Positions 1-5,500 are shown, numbered from the stretch's first letter. The stretch: 8,035 nucleotides of DNA from an uncultured Corynebacterium sp. (GCA_915275065.1 CAJZGD010000115.1:1-8035); one strand, 5' to 3'. Notes: generated from the sequence alone by a model not told the origin. Program-made: numbers and translations.

Positions 1-2
1 CG

Positions 3-56
3 GCGTTTTTCATCGTGGTCGGTGGCAGCCGAACCGTTAGACAACCGTCAATGTGA
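3..56 (+). CDS. C-terminal end of a membrane protein (5' end outside the window)
   Basis: The frame is open from base 3 and reads AFFIVVGGSRTVRQPSM before a TGA at 54-56. The hydrophobic AFFIVVGG followed by a short polar, basic tail resembles the end of a last transmembrane helix with a cytoplasmic tail. Only 17 residues are visible, so the family cannot be recognised. Its stop overlaps the possible GTG start of the next frame (GTGA, 53-56). Alternatively this and the next entry are one protein broken by a frameshift or a contig-end sequencing error. Confidence 0.35.
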   Translation, partial: AFFIVVGGSRTVRQPSM

Positions 57-142
57 TCGGTGCGGAAGACATTGCGTGGAGCATTGCCGGGTTCGCGTTG
101 ATTGCGTCGTTCCTTGTAAGTGGCGGCTTGCTAACAAAGTAG
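53..142 (+). CDS. Small single-helix membrane protein, or frameshifted C-terminus of the preceding gene
   Basis: From GTG at 53 this frame encodes 29 residues (read with M: MIGAEDIAWSIAGFALIASF, then LVSGGLLTK) and stops with TAG at 140-142, four bases before a strong terminator. A single hydrophobic helix of about 20 residues (roughly 8-27) ending in TK fits either a tiny membrane subunit or the last helix of a transporter. The four-base GTGA overlap with the upstream frame is typical of translational coupling and favours a separate small subunit. No good Shine-Dalgarno is visible, and the upstream in-frame stop is only at 38-40, so a frameshifted end of the upstream protein remains possible. 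I do not recognise the family. Confidence 0.4.
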   Translation: MIGAEDIAWSIAGFALIASFLVSGGLLTK

Positions 143-145
143 CGC

Positions 146-186
146 GATCACTGCCCAACCGGTTGGGCAAGGGCAGTGATCTTTTT
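146..186 (+). terminator. Intrinsic terminator of the left-edge plus-strand gene(s)
   Basis: An 11-bp perfect inverted repeat, GATCACTGCCC (146-156) and GGGCAGTGATC (171-181), is followed on the plus strand by five T (182-186). It lies four bases after the TAG at 140-142. The stem contains the final codons and stop of the convergent minus-strand gene. On the minus strand the run after the stem is only a weak T-rich stretch, so it works best for the plus strand. Confidence 0.8.
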
Positions 187-615
187 CGGGGTTCGCAGCT
201 TCAGGATTGTATCCGTGCTGATGATAGTGCGCGCATAGCCTGTTCGTTGCTGCAGGCTGTTGTGGGTGTTGGTGGCCTGTTGGATGAGCCAGCGTCGGCC
301 TTCTTTGATGTCTTTGATACTCATGCATGCTGCAATAGTGGATTCGGTTTGGTCAAAGGTACCAACGTAGGTGGTTGGAAAGTCATCTCGGTAGGTGGGT
401 TGGGTTGCTACCACGATGCTGTCACTGGGGATGTCTTTTTCCCAGAACACCATGTCATGGTCAGCTGGGTTATCACCTATATGGGCAACAGTTCTCGTGT
501 AATTTTCGTCGTTGACGTATGCGTTATCGACGTGGATGATGTATCCGCCATTATGGTGTGCAGCAATCAAATCCTGCAGGGCGTGTGCGTGATCGGGGTT
601 TCCGAGAAACGACAT
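148..615 (-). CDS. Hypothetical soluble protein, 155 aa
   Basis: Read from ATG at 615-613 to TGA at 150-148. I chose this start because GGAAGGA at 628-622 sits six bases upstream. The open frame extends to an ATG at 807, but that 64-residue extension is a Gly/Cys-rich stretch with no clear ribosome binding site. The protein (MSFLGNPDHAHALQDLIAAH...) has no signal peptide or membrane helix from this start and looks like a small mixed alpha/beta cytosolic protein. Visible blocks are a central VFWEKDIPSDSIVVATQ and a basic C-terminal third. I do not recognise a family and propose no function. Its last residues (KKITALAQPVGQ) are encoded inside the terminator of the convergent gene. If the 807 start were used, the extension would add one glycine-rich membrane-like segment. 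Confidence 0.6.
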   Translation of the reverse strand: MSFLGNPDHAHALQDLIAAHHNGGYIIHVDNAYVNDENYTRTVAHIGDNPADHDMVFWEKDIPSDSIVVATQPTYRDDFPTTYVGTFDQTESTIAACMSIKDIKEGRRWLIQQATNTHNSLQQRTGYARTIISTDTILKLRTPKKITALAQPVGQ

Positions 616-1181
616 GGGGCATCCTTCCAACAATCGCTCATTACCCAGGTGCCGGGAAACCAGCCCGGAAGTGGTGAAGCCACCTATTATGCCACCAACA
701 CTGCTCCCGTGGGCGGTACCAAGACACACACCACACAAAACGAAACCGCCCCCAAGTAGCAAAGGGCCGACCCTGAGCTCCACACAATCCAAGGAATGCA
801 GAGACATGTTCGTTATTATTGGAGTCTTTGATAGCCTATTAGTTCTATTGCTGATCGGGCGAATATTGACCTCAAGTTATATGAAAAAATCGCCGTATGA
901 GCAGCAAAATTATACTCTGATACAAGTATAAAAACCATTCAAGAATAACGCATAATATGATTCGAACTGACAGTCGGCTAATCTCATTCGTGTTAATCCG
1001 TAAAAATACAGAGAAGATGCAGCGTAACTATTAGAAACCCTCAGCCTTTTGCCAGATTCGCGCGATATGAATAATAAGGACAATATAAGAACTAGGGTTA
1101 GGAAGTACATTCGCTTGCCAAGTTTGTGGGTGGGTATGTGCGCTTCCTTCTTCTCAATCGAGTTTTAAAGGAGAGTGCTTG
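616..1181. other. Intergenic region with no convincing gene
   Basis: About 565 bases lie between the divergent hypothetical gene and the acyltransferase. The part from about 800 to 1110 is clearly AT-rich. Frames here give only short or compositionally odd peptides. The upstream control region of the acyltransferase must lie at its right end: AAAGGAGA at 1167-1174 is the ribosome binding site, and TATGTG (1135-1140) and TAGGGT (1093-1098) are weak -10 candidates without a properly spaced -35. No tRNA, IS end or strong terminator was found. Confidence 0.5.
806..931 (+). CDS. Possible 41-aa small membrane protein
   Basis: From ATG at 806 the frame encodes MFVIIGVFDSLLVLLLIGRI, then a polar, tyrosine-containing tail ending IQV before TAA at 929-931. 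One strong hydrophobic helix (about residues 2-20) and a basic, hydrophilic tail resemble a small membrane protein. AAGGA at 791-795 is 10 bases upstream, a rather long spacing. The region is AT-rich, which by itself raises the chance of hydrophobic reading frames, so this is only a candidate. Confidence 0.22.
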   Translation: MFVIIGVFDSLLVLLLIGRILTSSYMKKSPYEQQNYTLIQV

Positions 1182-2123
1182 GTGTCTACGTCTACACCTT
1201 CGCGCATTGTCGGGCTGGACATAGCCCGTTCACTTGCCATCATTGGCATGATTATTATCCACATGGCCTCGTTGCTGTGGAGCACTAAGGTCATCCTTTC
1301 CGGGCTGCCTTCATCTTTGTTTGCCGTCATCGCTGGTATTACGTTGATGATCATCGGAAGGAACTACACTCTGACTACCTTCATGCGGCTGGTGGCTCGG
1401 GGATGCATAATAATGCTGCTCGGTCTTGCCTTGTTACCAGTAGGCGGCGAGATCCAAATCGTGCTTGTAGCCATGGGCATCACCATGGTGATTGTTTCCT
1501 GGGTTCCCCTACTCAACTTCTGGTGGAAAGTTGCGCTTTTCCTTATCGCTACCGTTGCGGCGACAGTGATGTATGCGCCACAGACTCTGCCACAGGTTTA
1601 CCCCTTGGTGGCGTGGATCGCCTACTTCATTGGCGGAATGCTTCTTTACGAAATCTATGTGAGCAACACCCATCATCGCGCCAACATCATGCACTGGGCA
1701 GTGACAGCTGTCAGCCTCGTCATTGCTGTAGTTGGCTTGTATTTCCGTTTTGATCCAAACGTACCAGGTTGGTTGCGCTTCACCGGACACACTGGTGTTG
1801 CGGGCGAAATCATCCTCTCGGTCGCAGTCGCTGCAATTGTTCTCCACATGTGCTTAATCGTCGGCAAGCGTATTCCGACGTTGTTCTACCCATTTGCTGC
1901 TCTAGGCTCAATGTCGCTCACCGTTTACATTTTGCATGTGCTTACTGCCTACTATTGGCAACAGAACGTAGCGTTGCAGTCCACTATGTGGGCATTGGGA
2001 TTCGTATTTTTCTTCCTTCTCATTGCCAGCCTCTGGAAGAAGTTTGTGGGTCAAGGACCTTTTGAGTTGCTTGTTTCTAAAGCCATTAAAGTCATTGTGC
2101 CAGCAGAAGGAAAGAAGGCTTAA
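1182..2123 (+). CDS. Multi-pass membrane protein, DUF418 / heparan-acetyltransferase-like acyltransferase group
   Basis: The 313-residue protein starts at GTG 1182, with AAAGGAGA (1167-1174) seven bases upstream; the TTG at 1179 is too close. It opens with RIVGLDIARSLAIIGMIIIH (residues 8-27), the typical start of DUF418/YeiB-type and related acyltransferase-like membrane proteins, where the first helix carries the conserved Arg-Asp and a His (H27). I count about ten hydrophobic helices, near residues 12-33, 43-60, 67-85, 91-110, 113-131, 137-155, 170-187, 208-228, 236-258 and 268-287. The C-terminal GPFELL motif is typical of DUF418 proteins. Members of these families are thought to move acyl groups across or onto envelope molecules, but DUF418 is poorly characterised and no substrate can be read here. 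The protease gene starts two bases after the stop, so the two are probably co-expressed. Family assignment is fairly sure; activity is inferred. Confidence 0.75.
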   Translation: MSTSTPSRIVGLDIARSLAIIGMIIIHMASLLWSTKVILSGLPSSLFAVIAGITLMIIGRNYTLTTFMRLVARGCIIMLLGLALLPVGGEIQIVLVAMGITMVIVSWVPLLNFWWKVALFLIATVAATVMYAPQTLPQVYPLVAWIAYFIGGMLLYEIYVSNTHHRANIMHWAVTAVSLVIAVVGLYFRFDPNVPGWLRFTGHTGVAGEIILSVAVAAIVLHMCLIVGKRIPTLFYPFAALGSMSLTVYILHVLTAYYWQQNVALQSTMWALGFVFFFLLIASLWKKFVGQGPFELLVSKAIKVIVPAEGKKA

Positions 2124-2125
2124 AA

Positions 2126-3181
2126 ATGAAATTCAAGAAACTAGGCGCAGCTCTTCTCGCCACCGGAATCATTACGTTGTCCACAATTCCAGCAAGCGCT
2201 CTGGAGCACGGAGAAGCTGCCGCTGATACCCCAGAAAGCCGCACTGTGGCTTCGCTCAAGATTGGTCGTGTGGGTGATTTCGGTGATTGCACCGGCACCT
2301 TGGTTTCAGACCAGTGGGTGCTCACTGCACGTCATTGTCTTGAATCCGTCAACAACGAAGGAACCCAGGTTCGGCTAGGTCAAGAGGTGTATGACGTGGA
2401 TTCCTGGGCACTTTCCCCAAATTCTGACGCAGGCTTGCTCCACCTCACCCGTAAGGTTACTTCCATCCAACCAGCGACTCTTGCCCAGGAAGAACCCCAG
2501 GTAGGCCAGGTGGGTACCCTTTATGGTTGGAGCAGTAGTTCTTCCATGGCTCGTCGGGGACAATTGCCGATGACAAAAATGGAGGTGAAAGAACGTCTTG
2601 GCGGCGCTCCTACTGCACCTACTGCGCCCACTGCCCCTGCTGCACCTACGGATGGCGAAAGCATCACCGCCCCTGCCGTACCACCCGTCGATGGTGAGAA
2701 CGCAGTGATTCCCCCAGCAGCCGCTGGCGGTGAGAGTGTAGCTGTCCCTGGTACTCCTGCAGTGTCGGCTGAGGGTGAGAATGTTCCTGCTGATGCTGCC
2801 ATGATGTCGATGGCGAGTACTATCCTTGATGCGCATTCGCTTTCTGGTGCAGGCATGCAGGGTGGTGATTCGGGCGGCCCATTCTTCGTGAATGGTAAGC
2901 TTGCTGGTCTCGCCACCGCGGGAACTGCTAATGGTGATCCAGATTTGCCTTCACCTAGCGCGGCAATTACTACGCTGGCGGGTACCGCTGACTGGGTGAA
3001 CGACGTTACTAGCGGTCGTGACACCAAGAGCGTCTTGACCGCGGAAAATACCCCATTGCCTCCGAAGACGGAGCAGACCAGCAGTGAGAATATGTGGGTA
3101 TATCTTGCCATTGCGCTCTCCGGTATCGTTCTCACAGCGGCATATAGCTATGGAATAGCTGCTCGAAAACGGTCGCGTTAG
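2126..3181 (+). CDS. Exported, membrane-anchored trypsin-like serine protease (S1 family)
   Basis: The 351-residue protein starts at ATG 2126, with AAGG at 2115-2118 inside the upstream gene. Residues 1-25 form a Sec signal peptide (MKFKK, hydrophobic core, IPASA cleavage site). The chymotrypsin-fold triad is visible: His70 in LTARHCL, Asp101 in SDAGLL and Ser249 in GGDSGGP. Cys55 and Cys71 match the conserved disulfide around the catalytic His. Between residues about 158 and 226 there is an unusual Pro/Ala-rich insert with repeated APT and [DGE]GE[SN] units, placed before the active-site Ser. After the domain come a polar stalk (about 297-321, including LPPKTE), a membrane helix (about 323-345) and the basic tail RKRSR, so the domain faces outside. 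The 20-odd residues after the signal (to about 45) may be a propeptide. The substrate is unknown. Co-expression with the membrane acyltransferase suggests an envelope role. Confidence 0.88.
   Translation: MKFKKLGAALLATGIITLSTIPASALEHGEAAADTPESRTVASLKIGRVGDFGDCTGTLVSDQWVLTARHCLESVNNEGTQVRLGQEVYDVDSWALSPNSDAGLLHLTRKVTSIQPATLAQEEPQVGQVGTLYGWSSSSSMARRGQLPMTKMEVKERLGGAPTAPTAPTAPAAPTDGESITAPAVPPVDGENAVIPPAAAGGESVAVPGTPAVSAEGENVPADAAMMSMASTILDAHSLSGAGMQGGDSGGPFFVNGKLAGLATAGTANGDPDLPSPSAAITTLAGTADWVNDVTSGRDTKSVLTAENTPLPPKTEQTSSENMWVYLAIALSGIVLTAAYSYGIAARKRSR
2603..2800 (+). repeat. Pro/Ala-rich degenerate repeat inside the protease gene
   Basis: The encoded insert (about residues 160-225) starts with three APT units (codons GCTCCTACT, GCACCTACT, GCGCCCACT), followed by AP units. 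Four [DGE]GE[SN] units at residues 176-179, 189-192, 201-204 and 216-219, spaced 12-15 residues, are each followed by a hydrophobic Pro-containing stretch. Codons differ between copies, so this is an old repeat, not a recent slippage product. Confidence 0.6.
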
Positions 3182-3198
3182 TGCAGTCGAAATAAGTT

Positions 3199-3273
3199 AA
3201 AGCTCCTCTTTTCGCTACGAACCTGGGTAATTTTTCCACTCTGTTATATACCTAGGTGCGGAAGGGGAGCTTT
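3199..3273. other. Long imperfect hairpin overlapping a Shine-Dalgarno-like sequence
   Basis: AAAGCTCCTCTT (3199-3210) pairs with AAGGGGAGCTTT (3262-3273), and inside it ACCTGGGTA (3221-3229) pairs with TACCTAGGT (3249-3257), with only G-T wobbles. The loop is 3230-3248. There is no T run directly after it on either strand, so it is not a standard terminator, although it is the only structure after the protease stop (3179-3181). The right arm contains AAGGGGAG, a strong ribosome-binding-like sequence eight bases before ATG at 3278. Confidence 0.55.
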
Positions 3274-3277
3274 CAAC

Positions 3278-3316
3278 ATGTCTCACGGAGGCTCTGATGC
3301 TTGCTATCAACAATAA
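3278..3316 (+). CDS. Possible 12-codon leader ORF
   Basis: ATG at 3278 opens a 12-residue frame, MSHGGSDACYQQ, ending with TAA at 3314-3316. It has a good Shine-Dalgarno (AAGGGGAG, 3262-3269) at eight bases, which lies in the right arm of the preceding hairpin. It could be an upstream peptide for the restriction gene, or the remnant start of a lost gene. It may equally be chance. Confidence 0.2.
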   Translation: MSHGGSDACYQQ

Positions 3317-3378
3317 AACTTGTTTTGCCAGGGTTTCTGGCACCCATTTGTGGAAGATTGGCTTTGGCCGAAAAATCG

Positions 3379-3443
3379 AAAGCTCCTCATCTTAGTAGGG
3401 CAAAGAATAACTGCAAGAGGATCGATCGGAAGTGGAGCTTTTT
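3379..3443 (+). terminator. Second AAAGCTCC/GGAGCTTT inverted repeat, weak terminator candidate
   Basis: AAAGCTCC (3379-3386) and GGAGCTTT (3434-3441) repeat the outer stem of the hairpin at 3199-3273; AAAGCTCCTC is identical at 3199-3208 and 3379-3388. The right arm runs into TTTTT (3439-3443). The 47-base loop is long for a terminator, so it may instead be part of a leader structure or a remnant of a small repeat element. Confidence 0.3.
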
Positions 3444-3498
3444 GGGTTCTCAGGCCCATGTTGATGCATCATTATGTCAGCTGCCTCATGGAATAATG

Positions 3499-4521
3499 AT
3501 GCGTATGAGTGATGATAATCCTAATAATCATGGTCGAACAGATAATGTTGATATGCCTACGCACCTTGATTTGATTGTTCCAACACTGCGCGTAGTCGTA
3601 GAACTGGGTGGATCTGCCCACATTTCAGAGATCACTGAGGCCATCGTCAATACGTATCCTAATGGTGAAGAGTTGGCAGAAATTAGGTATCCTAAGAAGC
3701 CGAACAAGTCGATTTTCCTCCATAGAATTGGTTGGGCGCGCTCTAAGGCAAAAAGATTTGGTTGGTTGGAAAACCCATCAAGAGGCATGTATCTCATTAC
3801 CGCTGAAGGTTCAAACGTATTGGGGTTGTCTGAACCTGAGGCTTCAGAACTTATTTCTAATCTTGACAGCGAATATAACCGTGAATACAGGCGTCAGCAC
3901 AATAAAACAGGCAGTAAGCAGAACATTGATTCTGTTGGACAAATTGCCGATGTTTCGCAAGTTCCTAGTGGTCAATCTCTAATGATGAAAACTCCCATCC
4001 CTAAGGTTCTCGTTATCGAAAATGACGCTGATGATTCAGACGATAGTAATGACCAGGAATATGATTGGAAAGATCAGCTCCTTGCGCGATTACACGAACT
4101 TTCCCCTGAAGGTTTCGAGAAGTTTGTCATCTATCTATTGCGCCGTTACGGTTTGCAGCTCCAACATGTTGGTGGTCCAGGAGACGAAGGTATTGACGCG
4201 ATTGGTACAGCCCCGTTAAGCCCGGTGCTGTCTTCGCGGGTTGCAGTTCAAGTTAAGCGCTATGCTCCCCAAGGAAAGACTATTGGCAGGGAAACCGTGG
4301 CATTATTTCAACGTGATGCCCAGATGAAAGGGGCTGAACGGGCCATTCTGGTCACGCTTGGTGGGTTTTCCCAGGCTGCTCGAAAAGCTGCTATTAGTGC
4401 TGCCCCCACAGTTGATCTTATTAATGGGGACAGGCTTGCTGATCTTATCCGTGATGATGGAGATTCTGGTGTTCAGCTTCAACCCATGGTCGATCGAGAT
4501 TGGTTTTCAAAGTTCGATTAG
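3499..4521 (+). CDS. mrr: Mrr-family type IV restriction endonuclease
   Basis: The 340-residue protein combines an N-terminal Mrr_N winged-helix domain (about residues 21-110, with the GWARSKAKRFGWLENPSRGM region) and a C-terminal Mrr catalytic domain (about 195-325). A linker with an acidic run (ENDADDSDDSNDQEYDW) lies between them. The nuclease core shows GFEKFVIYLL, then GGPGDEGID with Asp233, then VQVKR with Gln251 and Lys253, the D...QxK pattern of the PD-(D/E)xK superfamily. Mrr enzymes cut modified (methylated) DNA and defend against foreign DNA or foreign methylases. I chose ATG 3499, with GGAA at 3490-3493 five bases upstream; ATG 3496 and 3505 are alternatives, and the frame is open back to 3301 without a good start there. 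No methylase or other restriction subunit is adjacent, as expected for type IV. The DNA looks more AT-rich than the protease gene, consistent with transfer. Confidence 0.87.
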   Translation: MRMSDDNPNNHGRTDNVDMPTHLDLIVPTLRVVVELGGSAHISEITEAIVNTYPNGEELAEIRYPKKPNKSIFLHRIGWARSKAKRFGWLENPSRGMYLITAEGSNVLGLSEPEASELISNLDSEYNREYRRQHNKTGSKQNIDSVGQIADVSQVPSGQSLMMKTPIPKVLVIENDADDSDDSNDQEYDWKDQLLARLHELSPEGFEKFVIYLLRRYGLQLQHVGGPGDEGIDAIGTAPLSPVLSSRVAVQVKRYAPQGKTIGRETVALFQRDAQMKGAERAILVTLGGFSQAARKAAISAAPTVDLINGDRLADLIRDDGDSGVQLQPMVDRDWFSKFD

Positions 4522-4701
4522 CCGGTGAGGAGTATTCCCTATTCAATCTATATTTTATGGTAAAACACATAAATATTGGCCATTTCCATATGGGGGTAAT
4601 TGTGGTCGTAAATGACAAATTACATGACTGGCAATAAATTCAATAGGTATCATCGCTCATATCGGCAGGATGTTTGCTATCCAATATTATGGGGAGTCAT
4701 T
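4522..4701 (+). promoter_or_regulatory. Promoter and leader region of the small secreted peptides
   Basis: There is no clear terminator after the Mrr stop. AT-rich sequence from 4530 to 4580 is followed by CCATATGG (4586-4593) overlapping GGGGGTAAT (4592-4600), 110 bases before the ATG at 4702. TTGGCC (4576-4581) lies 15 bases before TAATTG (4597-4602), a short-spaced promoter candidate. GTAAATGAC (4608-4616) recurs at 5474-5482, close to the equivalent motif of the first coiled-coil gene. Confidence 0.4.
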
Positions 4702-4950
4702 ATGTTTTCCACTATGAAGCGTCGTACCAAGGTTGCAGTTATTGCTGTTTGCACTGCATTAGCCGTCACGTCAGTATCCCCAGCATCTGCAGCAAGCCTA
4801 AGTAAAGATGTTGAGAATACGGTTTATGGGTCTGCTCTTATGTCTGCAGCATTCCCGGTTATGACTGCCACATTATTGGCATGCGCCTATGCTAAGCCGC
4901 TCGTTGTGGCAACCAGTGGTCCAGATTTCTGCACGCGTGCAGTCATGTAG
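4702..4950 (+). CDS. Small secreted peptide, copy 1 (82 aa, C-x15-C)
   Basis: The start ATG 4702 is set by GGGGAG (4691-4696) five bases upstream; the in-frame ATG at 4612 lacks this. Residues 1-30 are a Sec signal peptide (MFSTMKRRTK, hydrophobic core, SPASA cleavage site). The mature part is about 52 residues, helical and hydrophobic in its middle (YGSALMSAAFPVMTATLLAC), with Cys61 and Cys77 separated by 15 residues and a conserved SGP before the second Cys. These could form one disulfide outside the cell. There is another Cys in the signal peptide (C17). The protein is a tandem paralogue of the next gene, with an identical GGAGTCATT-ATG start context. I do not recognise the family. A secreted bacteriocin-like peptide, or a small helical mycomembrane protein like the corynebacterial PorB/PorC class, are possibilities by size and topology only. 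Confidence 0.75.
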   Translation: MFSTMKRRTKVAVIAVCTALAVTSVSPASAASLSKDVENTVYGSALMSAAFPVMTATLLACAYAKPLVVATSGPDFCTRAVM

Positions 4951-4973
4951 TTTTGATGATTTAAGGAGTCATT

Positions 4974-5225
4974 ATGTTTTCCATTATGAAGCGTCGCACT
5001 AAGGTTGCGGTTGTTGCTGTTTGCACTGCATTAGCCGTCACGTCAGTATCCCCAGCTTCTGCAGCATCAGCACAAGATTTGGAGAATCAAGCGTTTTTTG
5101 GGTCGCTTGCCGTTGCTGCCTTGTCTGCGTTTGCTCCCATTGCACTTTCTGAATACGTGGGATGCACCCTGGTTCGACCGGTAATGGACGCAGCCAGTGG
5201 CCCATATATGTGCCAGCAATTTTAA
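4974..5225 (+). CDS. Small secreted peptide, copy 2 (83 aa, C-x15-C)
   Basis: Start ATG 4974 has AAGGAG (4963-4968) five bases upstream and begins 23 bases after the stop of copy 1, so the pair is probably one transcript. The signal peptide (residues 1-30) differs from copy 1 at only two positions, Ile4 for Thr and Val14 for Ile. The mature part is much more divergent but keeps the layout: an acidic N-terminus with EN, then GS, a hydrophobic helix (LAVAALSAFAPIAL), Cys64 and Cys80 with 15 residues between, and SGP before the second Cys. It ends MCQQF. No known domain is recognisable. The coupled pair suggests two related subunits acting together outside the cell, but that is inference. Confidence 0.75.
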   Translation: MFSIMKRRTKVAVVAVCTALAVTSVSPASAASAQDLENQAFFGSLAVAALSAFAPIALSEYVGCTLVRPVMDAASGPYMCQQF

Positions 5226-5262
5226 AAGTTTTGAAGCCGGCCAAGCTTTTCGACGTTCTCCC

Positions 5263-5288
5263 GTGGGCATATGAGTTCGTATGCCCAC
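5263..5288. other. Hairpin after the small peptide genes
   Basis: GTGGGCATA (5263-5271) and TATGCCCAC (5280-5288) form a perfect 9-bp stem with an 8-base loop, 38 bases after the stop of copy 2. There is no T run on either side. It may stabilise the 3' end of the transcript ahead of the real terminator at 5330. Confidence 0.5.
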
Positions 5289-5329
5289 AACAATGGGTGA
5301 AGTTTGTGGCCTAGATGAAGTAACACATT

Positions 5330-5370
5330 AAAATCCCGTTTTCTTGTGCATACAAGAGGCGGGATTTTGC
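5330..5370 (+). terminator. Intrinsic terminator of the small peptide genes
   Basis: AAAATCCCG (5330-5338) pairs with CGGGATTTT (5360-5368), giving a 9-bp stem ending in a T tract. Inside the loop CTTGT (5343-5347) pairs with ACAAG (5352-5356). The A tract on the left makes it potentially bidirectional. It separates the peptide pair from the coiled-coil genes. Confidence 0.75.
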
Positions 5371-5381
5371 ACGTGGGTAGC

Positions 5382-5398
5382 AGATTCTAAGAGAATCT
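5382..5398. promoter_or_regulatory. Palindrome upstream of the first coiled-coil gene, possible operator
   Basis: AGATTCT (5382-5388) and AGAATCT (5392-5398) form a perfect 7-bp inverted repeat with a 3-base spacer. A related GATTCT/AGAATC pair (6858-6863 and 6870-6875, 6-base spacer) lies upstream of the second coiled-coil gene. A dimeric regulator could bind such a site; no known consensus is matched. Confidence 0.35.
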
Positions 5399-5407
5399 TT
5401 AATAGAT

Positions 5408-5430
5408 AGAAACTATGCTACTCAAAACTA
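5408..5430 (+). repeat. 23-bp direct repeat, copy 1
   Basis: These 23 bases (starting AGAAACTATGC and ending CAAAACTA) are identical to 6930-6952. Both copies lie directly before a GGGGGTA motif upstream of a coiled-coil gene. TATGCT within it (5414-5419) resembles an actinobacterial -10 element, but no matching -35 is evident. Confidence 0.85.
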
Positions 5431-5432
5431 TC

Positions 5433-5500
5433 GGGGGTAATGCTTAGCACTTCTTAATAACTCAAAGTGCCAAGTAAATGACGATCTATGGGGGTAAAAT
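5433..5500 (+). promoter_or_regulatory. Pair of GGGGGTAA motifs upstream of the first coiled-coil gene
   Basis: GGGGGTAA occurs at 5433-5440 and again at 5490-5497, 57 bases apart. The second runs into TAAAAT (5495-5500), a good -10-like hexamer, and begins 123 bases before the ATG at 5613. The region 5501-5612 would then be an untranslated leader. It includes a weak 5-bp hairpin (5553-5567) followed by T5 (5570-5574). Confidence 0.45.

Noticed and set aside
22..759. Long plus-strand open frame opposite the minus-strand gene
   Set aside because: Its codons are exactly in register with the minus-strand frame, which produces mirror open frames. Its start lies at the contig edge without a ribosome binding site, it runs through the terminator, and its Cys/Val-rich composition is unlike a folded protein. 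Only its last 45 residues look protein-like and are noted as a finding.
957..971. T-loop-like GTTCGAATC on the minus strand, possible tRNA or attachment remnant
   Set aside because: The flanking bases cannot form the T stem, and no acceptor or anticodon arm is visible nearby.
910..1110. Minus-strand 66-residue frame with a hydrophobic N-terminus
   Set aside because: It lies in AT-rich DNA where hydrophobic frames arise by chance, has no Shine-Dalgarno before its ATG, and contains nothing recognisable.
2521..3135. Minus-strand open frame opposite the protease
   Set aside because: It is a shadow of the Pro/Ala-rich insert and the GC-rich protease codons, while the plus frame has a full catalytic triad and a signal peptide.
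3301..3498. N-terminal extension of the Mrr frame
   Set aside because: The only upstream starts lack a ribosome binding site, and the translated extension resembles no Mrr N-terminus. The Mrr_N domain begins soon after 3499.
4612..4701. Upstream ATG for the first small peptide
   Set aside because: The internal ATG at 4702 has a strong ribosome binding site and begins the signal peptide shared with the second copy.
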